DNA of 34,259 nucleotides from Fibrobacter succinogenes (GCA_902776765.1 CACYRP010000054.1:1-34259); one strand, 5' to 3'; positions 17,826 through 25,927 are shown, counted from the stretch's first letter. Notes: a model not told the origin generated them from the letters alone. Made by a program: numbers and translations.

Positions 17826-18626
17826 TTAATTAGGCAAACGACTATCGCCCGGACAAAGTTCAAAATTGTCTGTAAAATCACCAAACGAACCATCTTCTAA
17901 ATTAGCAAAACGGCACACAATCGGCAGTTGCCGAACTTTGCTTAAATCATCACTATTAAAATTGCAACCGTCTTCTATAAGCGTTGTACCATCGGCCTCA
18001 TAAACTTTGAGACAATCCATTTCTTGGCAAGGACGAAAAGCAAAACCATTTATTGAAGAACGGGAATATTCAAACACTTTGCCGTCATAGCTAAAGCGGA
18101 ACGAATCGTTATGGTGATTTCCGCCCCAATCATAAGTCACGTCATTCAGCGTTTCATACTTTCCGTTGACATAGAACACGGCCGAATCGACCCCAATATC
18201 AGGGTAAAAGCCCCAATGCGAAGTACACCCCGTAGGCGAAGATTGCACATAAACATAGCCTTCCATACCCGCATACTTAAAAGAGCAAATCCAATCTTTC
18301 TGGTCGAAATCGCCTTCGAAGCCACCTATTTCTTGCGTTAAGTCGCAGTGATAAACCGCTTTTTTCGGGACCCTCGTTTTGAAAATTTGCAGCGGATCGC
18401 CAGAGACTTCTCCCGACAATCTTTTTGCAGAAGAACTTGAAGATTTCACGGAAATCGAACCCGATGAATTTTTCACGTCATTGCGAGAGTTTGAAGAACT
18501 CGAAGCAATCCACGCAGATGAACTGGACTGATTTTCGGACAAAGCGTCAGACGCACTCGAAGAATCGTCACCGCATGCAATAACGAAAACAGCAACGCCG
18601 CTGAACAACAATTTACAGATTTTCAT
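17826..18626 (-). CDS. Poly-serine-linker lipoprotein, paralogue 2
   Basis: A 266-residue lipoprotein (MKICKLLFSGVAVFVIACG, lipid site at residue 18). A shorter Ser-rich linker (about residues 20-70, with SSSNSRNDVKNSSGS from a repeat element) leads to the domain shared with the 14560 and 18695 genes: WICSFKYAGMEGYVYVQSS, DSAVFYVNGKYETLNDVTYD, RFSYDGKVFEYS, FRPCQEMDCLKVYEADGTTL and LPIVCRFA. It is the second gene of the operon, 68 bases after the 18695 gene and 27 bases before the PPDK-like gene. The frame extends six codons further to a TTG, but the ATG at 18626 has GCGAGG at a suitable distance and begins the signal peptide. Function unknown. Confidence 0.85.
   Translation of the reverse strand: MKICKLLFSGVAVFVIACGDDSSSASDALSENQSSSSAWIASSSSNSRNDVKNSSGSISVKSSSSSAKRLSGEVSGDPLQIFKTRVPKKAVYHCDLTQEIGGFEGDFDQKDWICSFKYAGMEGYVYVQSSPTGCTSHWGFYPDIGVDSAVFYVNGKYETLNDVTYDWGGNHHNDSFRFSYDGKVFEYSRSSINGFAFRPCQEMDCLKVYEADGTTLIEDGCNFNSDDLSKVRQLPIVCRFANLEDGSFGDFTDNFELCPGDSRLPN
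18474..18514. repeat. TCATTGCGAG ... GCAATCC element in paralogue 2
   Basis: A full-length copy (ACGTCATTGCGAGAGTTTG ... CGAAGCAATCCA), read in frame as WIASSSSNSRNDV on the minus strand within the poly-serine linker. Confidence 0.8.
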
Positions 18627-18694
18627 AATAATATACCTCGCCAACAGCCTAAATGCTCCAACTCTTTATAAAAACAACCACTGCACAACAAGCG

Positions 18695-19705
18695 TTAATC
18701 ATTTCCTCGAGTTCGTGGATCACCTTCGCAAACTTCGAATTTATCCGTAAAGTCAAAAACTTGTTCTTCAATTTGTTTATCTGGATCCACTCCGTTACAT
18801 ACAATAGGAATAGAGCGCTGTTCGTCACAACCATTCGCGACATAAGTTTTTTTATCCGATTCAAAGACATTTAAGCAGTCCATTCCTTGACATGGGCGCC
18901 CTCCCCATCCCAACGATGATTGTCCGTAACGGAATACTTTGCCTTTGTATGTAAACCACAACTTTTGCACATGATGATTTCCACCCCATTCATACTTGAC
19001 ATCCGATACATCCGCAAATTTTCCATTGACATAAAATTCCGCTTTTTCAACATCATATCCAGGTATTAAGGAAAGCGCCAACCCACAAGAAGTAGGATTT
19101 AACTGCACATACAAGAAACCTTTTTCGCCATCGTAATCGTAAGTGCATACAAAATCAATCTGCGAAAATGTTCCTGTAAAAACGCGTTCACCCCAATTTA
19201 CTTTTTCCTCGCATGTGTAAGCATCCAGTTTCGGGACTCGCATTTCAAAAATTTTCGAAGGATCCGTAAGGATTTCACTGGAAGATGAAAGTTCAACGCT
19301 GGAGGAAGATGCAACAACGCTCGATGAAGACTCTGCGACACTCGACGAAGAAACTGCGGCACTGGACGAAGAAACTTCTACGCTCGAAGAGCTGCTCACG
19401 TCATTGCGAGAGCTTGAAGACATCGCGATGCTCGACGAAGATACTGCGACACTCGAAGAGGATTCCGGATCGGGCCCGGAACGACGGGATGAACTTGAGG
19501 ATTTCTCGGAAATCGAACTCGATGAATTTTTCACGTCATTGTGAGAACTCGAAGAGTTCGAAGCAATCCATGAAGAACTAGATAATTCTTGAACATCTTC
19601 GCTCGACGAGCCATTTTCTGCCCATTGATAATTTGCACTAGATGAATCATCGCCACAAGCGATTATAAAAAGCAACACTCCAAGAGGCAACACCATTCGT
19701 TTCAT
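18695..19705 (-). CDS. Poly-serine-linker lipoprotein, paralogue 3 (operon leader)
   Basis: A 336-residue lipoprotein (MKRMVLPLGVLLFIIACG, lipid site at residue 17) with the longest linker of the three: about residues 20-150 are runs of Ser4-5 broken by Val, Ala, Glu or repeat-derived SRNDV and RRSGPDPES. The C-terminal domain matches paralogues 1 and 2: FVCTYDYDGEKGFLYVQLN, KAEFYVNGKFADVSDVKYEW, LWFTYKGKVFRYGQSS, GRPCQGMDCLNVFESDKKT and IPIVCNGV. It is the first gene of the four-gene operon, about 25 bases after the predicted transcription start. The frame continues upstream, but AAGGAG seven bases before the 19705 ATG and the signal peptide fix the start. The shared domain is not one I can name. 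Confidence 0.86.
   Translation of the reverse strand: MKRMVLPLGVLLFIIACGDDSSSANYQWAENGSSSEDVQELSSSSWIASNSSSSHNDVKNSSSSISEKSSSSSRRSGPDPESSSSVAVSSSSIAMSSSSRNDVSSSSSVEVSSSSAAVSSSSVAESSSSVVASSSSVELSSSSEILTDPSKIFEMRVPKLDAYTCEEKVNWGERVFTGTFSQIDFVCTYDYDGEKGFLYVQLNPTSCGLALSLIPGYDVEKAEFYVNGKFADVSDVKYEWGGNHHVQKLWFTYKGKVFRYGQSSLGWGGRPCQGMDCLNVFESDKKTYVANGCDEQRSIPIVCNGVDPDKQIEEQVFDFTDKFEVCEGDPRTRGND
19398..19573. repeat. Cluster of GTCAT-box repeats in paralogue 3
   Basis: Three elements: a partial ACGTCATTGCGAGAGCTTGA (19398-19417), a CCGGATCGGGCCCGGAACGACGGG copy (about 19464-19488) and a full TCATTGTGAGAAC ... GAAGCAATCCATGAAG copy (19532-19575). All are translated in frame in the linker. Confidence 0.8.
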
Positions 19706-19736
19706 AAACGTCTCCTTCACCATTTTCACAACCGTA

Positions 19737-19765
19737 AATATACAACAGCAGTCCGAAGAAGTCAA
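19737..19765 (-). promoter_or_regulatory. Sigma-70-type promoter for the lipoprotein operon
   Basis: On the minus strand TTGACT (19765-19760) and TATATT (19742-19737) are separated by exactly 17 bases. The predicted start near 19730 leaves a 25-base leader holding the ribosome-binding site. No other promoter of this quality is seen within the four genes, which supports an operon. Confidence 0.75.
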
Positions 19766-19836
19766 TACTTTTATGCAACAAAACATCAATTTTCTATCAA
19801 AAATCACAAATTATAAGCAATAAAATTTACAAAACA

Positions 19837-19868
19837 TTTCTATATGCTACACTTGTAGCATATAGAAA
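19837..19868. promoter_or_regulatory. 32-bp perfect palindrome (candidate operator)
   Basis: Two 15-bp arms, TTTCTATATGCTACA and TGTAGCATATAGAAA, flank a central CT. It lies in the 311-bp spacer between the divergent lipoprotein operon and the first xylanase gene, about 70 bp upstream of the operon's -35 and about 150 bp upstream of the xylanase start. It has no T tract of terminator length. The symmetry suggests a dimeric regulator site; a hairpin repeat is the alternative. The rest of the spacer is A/T-rich, with a possible but weak xylanase promoter (TTTACA-17-TATTTA near 19940). Confidence 0.6.
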
Positions 19869-20016
19869 ATAATATTCCAAAACACCCCTATATAGCCCCT
19901 CCATTAATTTGTTCCCTTACGGTCTCGCATATTTTTGTTTACATCTTTTGTTCTTCTTTTTATTTATTTTCTATACGGGATTTTAATTGGATTAGGGATT
20001 ACTAGAGGAGTACAAA

Positions 20017-21426
20017 ATGAAAAAGGCTCATGCTTTGGCGGGTCTTGTGTTTAGCACAGCCCTTTTAGGCGCAGGCATTTCAAACGCTTTCGCCGCAGAC
20101 GAAACCCTTAGATCACTAGCCGAAAAAAATAACATCTACATCGGCGCAATTCTGAATTCGCAATGGTTCAGCGGCGGGCTACCAGGCAATTACGAACAGA
20201 TTCACAAGCAACAATTCAATATCGTCGTTGCCGAAAACGAGATGAAATTTGACGCCACCGAACCGCAAGAAAACCGTTTCAACTACAACAATGGCGACAA
20301 AATGCTCAAGTACGCCAAAGCAAACGGCATGCGTGTGCGCGGCCATGCTCTTGCTTGGCACAGCCAGGTTCCGAACTGGGTCAACAACTACAAGGGCAAC
20401 AAGCAAAAGTTGCTTTCCGTGCTCAAGAACCACATTAAAAATGTCGTCGGACATTGGAGAGGTCAGATTGACGAATGGGATGTGGTAAACGAAGCCATCA
20501 GCAATAACGAACCCCAGTGGCGCACCCAATCCGTCTGGTACCAGGGTATCGGTCCTGAATTCATCGACTCTGCATTCGTGTGGACTCACGAAGTCGATCC
20601 CGACGCCGAACTTTGCTATAACGACTACAACCTTGAACAGGGCGTCAATCCGAAAGCCAAGGCCGGCTTCTTGCTGGAACAGGTGAAACGCTGGGTCAAG
20701 AACGGCATTCCTATCCATTGCGTTGGCTCCCAGACCCACGTGGAAGACACCACCACCGACAAGCACTTTATCGGTTCGCCGGACAGCCTCCGCTCTCTCG
20801 CCAAGGAACTCGCAAAACTCAATGTCAAGCTGAAAATTACAGAACTTGATATCGGATTCAAGAGCGGCATCAACGTCAGCAAAAAAGACCTTGAACGCCA
20901 GGGACAGACCTTCCGTCAATACCTGGACATCATCCTCGAAGAACCGAATGCGGACACTTACCTCATTTGGGGCGTTTCTGATAAATGGAGTTGGCTAGGC
21001 GGATTGAACAGACAAAAAGGCCTTATCTATGACGACAATTTGAAACCGAAGCCCGCATTCGACAGTATCTTGGTGAGACTCCAGACATTCGAGCCGCCCA
21101 AGGACACCTCTAAGAAGGATTCCGTGGTCAACGATTCGACCAAGAAAGATTCTACGGTCAAGGATTCAACGAAAAAAGATACGACAGATGCCATTAAGCC
21201 ATTCATCGCACCGAGCAATATTTCCATGCATATCGCAGGCCGCACTCTGTTCGTGACCGGAGCAAAGGCTACCAAAGTGGATATTTTCGACATGCAGGGT
21301 CGCCCCATCTTTAGCGCAGAAAACAACAAGGGCGTCTTTGACCTATCCACAATCGCCGAAGGCCTTTACGTGGTACGAGTGCAAAGCGGATTCTCGAATT
21401 TAATCAAACGAGTTTCCATTAAATAG
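20017..21426 (+). CDS. Secreted GH10 endo-beta-1,4-xylanase, copy 1
   Basis: A 469-residue secreted xylanase that cleaves internal beta-1,4 bonds of xylan. A signal peptide (MKKAHALAGLVFSTALLGAG, cleavage near AFA-ADE) leads to a complete GH10 barrel (about residues 30-365). The acid/base is Glu159 in WDVVNEA and the nucleophile Glu276 in ITELDIGF; RGHALAWHSQVPNWV and CVGSQTHVE are further family motifs. A Lys/Asp/Ser/Thr-rich repeated linker (KDSTVKDSTKKD) precedes a C-terminal domain (about 400-469: GRTLFVTGAKATKVDIFDMQ ... GLYVVRV) like the type IX secretion sorting domain. There is no carbohydrate-binding module. GAGGAG lies 7 bases before the ATG. The terminator at 21446 suggests a monocistronic unit. 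Confidence 0.95.
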   Translation: MKKAHALAGLVFSTALLGAGISNAFAADETLRSLAEKNNIYIGAILNSQWFSGGLPGNYEQIHKQQFNIVVAENEMKFDATEPQENRFNYNNGDKMLKYAKANGMRVRGHALAWHSQVPNWVNNYKGNKQKLLSVLKNHIKNVVGHWRGQIDEWDVVNEAISNNEPQWRTQSVWYQGIGPEFIDSAFVWTHEVDPDAELCYNDYNLEQGVNPKAKAGFLLEQVKRWVKNGIPIHCVGSQTHVEDTTTDKHFIGSPDSLRSLAKELAKLNVKLKITELDIGFKSGINVSKKDLERQGQTFRQYLDIILEEPNADTYLIWGVSDKWSWLGGLNRQKGLIYDDNLKPKPAFDSILVRLQTFEPPKDTSKKDSVVNDSTKKDSTVKDSTKKDTTDAIKPFIAPSNISMHIAGRTLFVTGAKATKVDIFDMQGRPIFSAENNKGVFDLSTIAEGLYVVRVQSGFSNLIKRVSIK

Positions 21427-21445
21427 ATTTCACCTCTTAATTACT

Positions 21446-21475
21446 AGGGGCTAGGATTTTTCCTAGTCCCTTTTT
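21446..21475 (+). terminator. Rho-independent terminator after xylanase copy 1
   Basis: The stem AGGGGCTAGGA / TCCTAGTCCCT (one G-T pair) has a short T-rich loop and is followed by TTTTTATTT. It lies 20 bases after the stop codon. Confidence 0.88.
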
Positions 21476-21477
21476 AT

Positions 21478-21506
21478 TTGACTTTCGTAAACGTTTTATA
21501 TATCTT
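21478..21506 (+). promoter_or_regulatory. Sigma-70-type promoter for xylanase copy 2
   Basis: TTGACT (21478-21483) and TATCTT (21501-21506) are separated by exactly 17 bases, immediately after the terminator of copy 1. The predicted start is near 21513, with a leader of about 26 bases. Confidence 0.65.
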
Positions 21507-21538
21507 TCGGGTTGGTGTAAATGGGTAAAGAGGAAAAA

Positions 21539-22948
21539 ATGAGAAAGATTCATTCTTTGTCACGTATTGCGCTAGGTGCCGCAATTTTGGGCGCGGGCTT
21601 CATGAACGCCAATGCCGCAGATGAAACCATTCGAGAACTCGCCAAAGAACGCGGACGTTTTATCGGTACTATCTTGAACAGCGAATGGTTCAATGACGCC
21701 ATAGAACCTGAATTCGAAGAAATCCATAAAAAGCAATTCAACGTTGTCGTCGCCGAAAACGAAATGAAATTCGACGCCACCGAGCCGAGCGAAAACGTAT
21801 TCAACTTCGAAAAAGGCGACAAGATGGTCGAATACGCACAGGCAAACGGCATACGCGTACGCGGTCATGCACTCGCCTGGCATAGCCAAGTTCCCAATTG
21901 GGTAAACAACTATAGCGGGCAAAAAGAAAAGCTACTTGCCATCCTCAAAAATCATATCATGAACGTCGTTAGGCACTACAAAGGAAAAGTTGCCGAATGG
22001 GATGTGGTCAACGAAGCCGTGAACGATGATTACAATGCCGATTGGCGCTCCACAAATTCTGTTTGGTACGAAGGCATCGGCGCTGAATTTTTGGATTCTG
22101 CATTTGTGTGGACGCACGAAGCCGATCCTAACGCTGAACTTTGCTACAACGACTATTCTATCGAATGGGGGCTCCGCGAGGGTTCCAAGGCAAGCTTTGT
22201 CGTAGAGCAAGTCAAGCGCTGGAAAAAGAACAACATTCCTATCACTTGCGTGGGAACGCAAACCCACATTGAAATTGCACACGAAACAACACCGCAAAAC
22301 GTGCGAGCTCTTGCTAAAGCCCTTGCAGAACTCGACGTTACGCTGAACATCACAGAACTCGATATCGGATTCCCGAACGGTTCGGCAGGCAGTCTCGGAG
22401 CCTCCGACTACGCTAAGCAAGGACATTTGTACCGCCAATTTATGGACGTATTCCTCGAAGAACCGAACATGGGCGAATTTGTCATGTGGGGATTGACGGA
22501 TGCACACAGCTGGCTCGACGAGCAGCAAGGCAAAACACAAGCGCTCCTTTTTGATAAGCAATACAAACCGAAGCCCGCATTCGACAGCGTTATGGCAAGC
22601 CTAAAAGCGCACCCCGCCTCTGAAGTAAAGTCGCCATACCCAGATTCTATCCTCAACCCGCCTAAAGATTGCGGAGACGAGAGTTGCGGGGATTCCATAA
22701 TCGCTATTAAAAAGTTTATTGCGCCGAAGGGCATGTCTGTGCAACTCGTAGGACGCACACTATTTGTAACGGGAATTGCCGCGGGAAAGGCTGCCAAAGT
22801 CGATGTTTTTGACATGCAAGGCCGCCCGACATTTAGTACAAAGTGCGAAAAAAGTCGCGCAGATCTTTCCGCAATCGCCGAAGGCCTTTACGTAGTCCGC
22901 GTAAGCAACAGTTCCGCAAGCATTGTCAAGAAAATATCTATTAAGTAA
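21539..22948 (+). CDS. Secreted GH10 endo-beta-1,4-xylanase, copy 2
   Basis: A 469-residue paralogue of copy 1 with the same layout: signal peptide (MRKIHSLSRIALGAAILGAG, cleavage near ANA-ADE), GH10 barrel with acid/base Glu159 (WDVVNEA) and nucleophile Glu273 (ITELDIGF), and a C-terminal sorting-like domain (GRTLFVTGIAAGKAAKVDVF ... GLYVVRVSNSS). Its linker differs: the Lys/Ser/Thr repeats of copy 1 are replaced by a short Pro- and Cys-containing stretch (PPKDCGDESCGDS). An ATG six codons upstream (21521) is in frame, but AGAGG just before 21539 and the signal-peptide start favour 21539, which also gives the same length as copy 1. It has its own promoter and terminator, so the tandem pair could be expressed independently. 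Confidence 0.95.
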   Translation: MRKIHSLSRIALGAAILGAGFMNANAADETIRELAKERGRFIGTILNSEWFNDAIEPEFEEIHKKQFNVVVAENEMKFDATEPSENVFNFEKGDKMVEYAQANGIRVRGHALAWHSQVPNWVNNYSGQKEKLLAILKNHIMNVVRHYKGKVAEWDVVNEAVNDDYNADWRSTNSVWYEGIGAEFLDSAFVWTHEADPNAELCYNDYSIEWGLREGSKASFVVEQVKRWKKNNIPITCVGTQTHIEIAHETTPQNVRALAKALAELDVTLNITELDIGFPNGSAGSLGASDYAKQGHLYRQFMDVFLEEPNMGEFVMWGLTDAHSWLDEQQGKTQALLFDKQYKPKPAFDSVMASLKAHPASEVKSPYPDSILNPPKDCGDESCGDSIIAIKKFIAPKGMSVQLVGRTLFVTGIAAGKAAKVDVFDMQGRPTFSTKCEKSRADLSAIAEGLYVVRVSNSSASIVKKISIK

Positions 22949-22970
22949 TAGATACTAACATTTTTAAGCA

Positions 22971-22996
22971 AGTCACAGCAACAAGTGTGACTTTTT
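22971..22996 (+). terminator. Rho-independent terminator after xylanase copy 2
   Basis: The stem AGTCACA / TGTGACT with an 8-base loop is followed by TTTT, about 22 bases after the stop codon. Confidence 0.8.
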
Positions 22997-23034
22997 CATT
23001 TTTAAGATTCTAAAGCGTCGGCCAAGGAACATTC

Positions 23035-23140
23035 TTCGCAGTAGCGTGCAAAACGAGTGCCGCAGCGGCAAGCTTGCTTGCCGATATGGCCGAGTGAAGC
23101 CGCTGACGCCGCAGGCGTCAACTCCGAGCTGGGGCCCCGC
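23035..23140. repeat. G/C-rich structured intergenic element
   Basis: This stretch of the spacer before trxA is clearly G/C-richer than its flanks and full of short inverted repeats: GCCGCAGCGGC, GGCAAGC-TT-GCTTGCC, TGACGCC-GCA-GGCGTCA (23104-23120) and GGGGCCCC. No ORF is evident. It may be a dispersed repeat or a structured RNA; the sequence alone does not decide. The rest of the 309-bp spacer is A/T-rich with no confident promoter. Confidence 0.5.
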
Positions 23141-23257
23141 CCGCATGAAGTTTTTTCAAAAATTTTTATAAAAAATTCTTTAATGTAACCTAGTCACAGT
23201 TTTACCGCACCGCAAAATCTAAAATATAGGTGTAAACAAGAAAAAAGAGGTAAAACA

Positions 23258-23566
23258 ATGGCAGAATTACAAATCACCAAAGGCAACTTTGAACAAGAAG
23301 TCCTCAAGTCCGACAAACCCGTTCTGATTGACTTTTGGGCTCCGTGGTGCGGCCCGTGCCGTATGCTCTCGCCCACCATCGCAGAAATTGCCGAGGAAAG
23401 CAAGGACAAAGTAAAAGTCGGTAAGGTAAACGTTGACGAAGAAAGCGAACTTGCAAGCATGTTCCGGGTATCCAGCATTCCGTTACTCGTCGTCATGAAA
23501 AACGGCAAAGTTGTGAACTCCTCCGTCGGCGTCCGCCCGAAAGACCAAATCTTGAAAATGATTTAA
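23258..23566 (+). CDS. trxA: Thioredoxin
   Basis: A 102-residue cytoplasmic thioredoxin that reduces protein disulfides and is recharged by thioredoxin reductase. The active site is WCGPC with Cys31 and Cys34 (FWAPWCGPCRM), and the cis-proline loop is VSSIPLL (Pro75). The fold is complete (PVLIDFWAP, VKVGKVNVDE, LLVVMKNGKVV, VGVRPKDQI). Length is typical for the family and there is no signal peptide. AAGAGG lies about 7 bases before the ATG. A Crp/Fnr-type regulator gene follows after a 133-bp spacer. Confidence 0.97.
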   Translation: MAELQITKGNFEQEVLKSDKPVLIDFWAPWCGPCRMLSPTIAEIAEESKDKVKVGKVNVDEESELASMFRVSSIPLLVVMKNGKVVNSSVGVRPKDQILKMI

Positions 23567-23583
23567 TCTAGTCTCCTCAACCC

Positions 23584-23620
23584 ATAACCCCCGCCGGTGA
23601 ATGCTGCGCGGGGTTCTTCG
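23584..23620 (+). terminator. Possible terminator after trxA
   Basis: An AACCCC(C)GC / GCGGGGTT stem with one bulge and a loop of about 13 bases. The following T content is low, so this is a weak call. Confidence 0.4.
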
Positions 23621-23699
23621 CTTTAAGAAATAACAAAAGGCAGACTCGCTCTACACACCAAAACAGCCAACTTTTATATATTACAAGAGGGAGCGTTTT

Positions 23700-24383
23700 A
23701 TGATTACAAGACTCAACGCAACGCCAATCAGCCAAATTCTTTCAAAGATTCCGTTTTGGGCAAACCTTTCTTCCGAAGAGAAGGCGCTCGTGTCGCAACG
23801 TGCCTTGACAAAAAGTTTCAACAAGGACCAAATCATAACAAGCGACCGTTCCGCATGCCTCGGGATTATCCTCATCCTCAAGGGAGGGGTCCGCATCAGC
23901 CTCATTTCCGATGAAGGTCGCGAAATCACGCTCTACCGCGCCCACGCAGGCGAGTTCTGCGTTTCAACCGCTTCGTGCGTCATTCACCAGCTGACATTTG
24001 AAGCGAACGTTTCGGCAGAAGAAGATACGACCGTACTCGTCATTCCTTCATCCGTTACAGCCAGGCTCATGGAAATGAACATCTACGTGCGTTCATTTGT
24101 CTTTGAACAGGAGACAGAACGTTATTCGCAGACGATTTGGGCCATCCAGCAGATGCTCTTCAAAAAATTCGACCAGCGCCTCGCCGCTTACTTCATTGAC
24201 GCCTACCAAAGCACTGGCAAGCCCGAAATCAAGAAAACCCAAGAAGAAATCGCCCGCGACGTGAATTCTGCCCGTGAGGTGGTCGCCCGCATGCTTAAGG
24301 ATTTTGCTGCCAAGGGGTTTGTCGAAATCCAGCGCGGGAAAATCGTACTCAAGAACGCCGAAGGGCTGAAAAAGCTGCTGTAA
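23700..24383 (+). CDS. Crp/Fnr-family transcriptional regulator
   Basis: A 227-residue regulator with an N-terminal cyclic-nucleotide-binding-type beta barrel (about residues 15-120: GIILILKGGVRISLISDEGR, AGEFCVSTASCV) and a C-terminal winged helix-turn-helix (about 170-220: KTQEEIARDVNSAREVVARM, GFVEIQRGKIVL). The recognition helix is the SAREVVARML segment. The barrel lacks the residues that bind cAMP in E. coli Crp, and there is no N-terminal Fnr-type four-cysteine cluster, so the effector is unknown. Cys53, Cys87 and Cys93 could be redox-sensitive, which would fit the neighbouring thioredoxin, but this is inference. GAGGGAG before the ATG supports the start. A TATATT sits about 20 bases upstream of the start. 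Confidence 0.9.
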   Translation: MITRLNATPISQILSKIPFWANLSSEEKALVSQRALTKSFNKDQIITSDRSACLGIILILKGGVRISLISDEGREITLYRAHAGEFCVSTASCVIHQLTFEANVSAEEDTTVLVIPSSVTARLMEMNIYVRSFVFEQETERYSQTIWAIQQMLFKKFDQRLAAYFIDAYQSTGKPEIKKTQEEIARDVNSAREVVARMLKDFAAKGFVEIQRGKIVLKNAEGLKKLL

Positions 24384-24435
24384 AAACTAAGTTTTATTTT
24401 GCCGCCCACTCCAAAAAATTCTAAATTGCCGCTCG

Positions 24436-24456
24436 TTCGGCGCATGGTGCGCCGCA
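24436..24456. repeat. CGGCGCA-TGG-TGCGCCG hairpin upstream of cysS
   Basis: A perfect 7-bp stem with a 3-base loop, ending in GCATTTAA, just before the cysS ribosome-binding site. A hairpin of similar context (TTGCGCTC-CTTCG-GAGCGCATTTAA) precedes gpmI at about 33466-33488. Confidence 0.6.
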
Positions 24457-24472
24457 TTTAACCGGAGGCTTT

Positions 24473-25927
24473 ATGGCACTTCAATTCTATAACACTGCAT
24501 CGCGTAAGAAAGAGATTTTCACACTTCCTGAAGGCGTTCCCGCCGTGCGCATGTACTGTTGTGGCCCGACGGTGTATCATTTCGCCCACATCGGCAACCT
24601 CCGCACCTACATTTTCGAAGACTTTTTGGTCCGTACGCTCAAGTACTACGGCTACAAGGTAAATCACATCGTGAACATCACCGACGTGGGCCACTTGACC
24701 AGCGACGCCGACTCCGGCGACGACAAGATGGAAAAGGGCGCCGCCCGCGAAGGCAAGTCCGTTTGGGACATCGCGAAGTTCTACACCGACGCCTTCATGG
24801 CCGATTGGCATCGCCTCAACATTCAGGAACCGACCCGCTGGACGCCGGCAACACAGCACATCCAGGAACAGATTGACTTGGTGAAGACCCTCGAAGAAAA
24901 AGGCTACACCTACCGCACCAGCGACGGCATCTACTTCGATAGCCTCAAGTTCCCGCGCTACGCCGATTTTGCCCGCCTCGACGTGGAAAACCTCCGCAAG
25001 GGTAGCCGCATCGACATGGGCGAAAAGCACAATGCCACCGACTTTGCCCTGTGGAAGTTCAGCCCGAAGGACAAGAAGCGCGCCATGGAATGGGATAGCC
25101 CGTGGGGCGTAGGTTTCCCCGGCTGGCACATCGAATGCTCCGCCATGGCCATGAAGTACAACGGCCCGACGCTCGACATCCACTGCGGCGGTACGGACCA
25201 CATCCGCGTGCACCACACCAACGAAATCGCCCAGAGCGAATGCGCGAACGGCGTCCCATTCGCACGCTTCTGGATGCACGGCGAATTCCTCCGCACTGCA
25301 AGCGAAGAAAAGCTTGAAGACGGCACCACCGAGCAGAAGTTCGGCAAGATGAGTAAATCCAGCGGCGAATTCCTGACGGTTACGCTCCTCATGGACCGCG
25401 GCTTCAACCCGCTCGACTATCGCTTCTTCGCCATCGGCAGCCACTACCGTAACTACCTGAACTTCACCTGGGAAGCCCTCACCGGCGCCAAGGAAGCATT
25501 CAAGAGTTTGCACAAGAAGACGGACCCGCTGATTGGCAAGGCCACCGCGATTACAAGCGAAGCCGCCAAGGCATTCCAGAACGAGTTCAAGGACGCCATC
25601 GGCGACGACCTGAACATGCCTCGCGCACTCGGCATCATGAACACGATGCTCAAGAGCGATATCGATGACGGCGAAAAGGCCGCCCTCGTTGCCGACTTCG
25701 ACAAGATTTTCGGTTTGAAGCTCGACCAGCCGCGCGAAGAATACGCCAAGAAGGGCGCGAACGATGGCGTTGACACCGCCAAGATCGAAGCTTTGATCGC
25801 CGCCCGCAAGGAAGCCCGCGCCGCCAAGAACTGGGCCGAAAGTGACCGCATCCGCGACGAACTCGCCGCCATGAACGTGGTCATCAAGGACTCCAAAGAA
25901 GGCACGACCTGGAGCATAAAGGAGTAA
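24473..25927 (+). CDS. cysS: Cysteinyl-tRNA synthetase
   Basis: This 484-residue class I synthetase joins cysteine to tRNA-Cys. The signatures are present: the zinc-binding and substrate region MYCCGPTVYHFAHIGN with the HIGH-type sequence HIGN (residues 39-42), WHIECSAMAMKY and HCGGTDHIRVHHTNE (zinc-ligand Cys222, His247/248) and the KMSKS loop (residues 292-296). The C-terminal helical anticodon-binding region (DALTGAKEAF-like helices and RKEARAAKNWAESDRIRDEL) is complete. Codon use is strongly biased to the preferred set, as expected for a well-expressed housekeeping gene. GGAGG lies 5-6 bases before the ATG. The downstream spacer holds repeats and a terminator. Confidence 0.97.
   Translation: MALQFYNTASRKKEIFTLPEGVPAVRMYCCGPTVYHFAHIGNLRTYIFEDFLVRTLKYYGYKVNHIVNITDVGHLTSDADSGDDKMEKGAAREGKSVWDIAKFYTDAFMADWHRLNIQEPTRWTPATQHIQEQIDLVKTLEEKGYTYRTSDGIYFDSLKFPRYADFARLDVENLRKGSRIDMGEKHNATDFALWKFSPKDKKRAMEWDSPWGVGFPGWHIECSAMAMKYNGPTLDIHCGGTDHIRVHHTNEIAQSECANGVPFARFWMHGEFLRTASEEKLEDGTTEQKFGKMSKSSGEFLTVTLLMDRGFNPLDYRFFAIGSHYRNYLNFTWEALTGAKEAFKSLHKKTDPLIGKATAITSEAAKAFQNEFKDAIGDDLNMPRALGIMNTMLKSDIDDGEKAALVADFDKIFGLKLDQPREEYAKKGANDGVDTAKIEALIAARKEARAAKNWAESDRIRDELAAMNVVIKDSKEGTTWSIKE

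Noticed and set aside
15191..19573. Regularly spaced repeats resembling a CRISPR array
   Set aside because: Unit lengths and spacing are irregular, the units are palindromes in protein-coding linkers, and no cas genes are present.
24458..25513. 351-codon minus-strand frame antisense to cysS
   Set aside because: Rich in Ala, Val and Glu, as expected from the reverse complement of strongly biased codons. The plus strand encodes a complete CysS.
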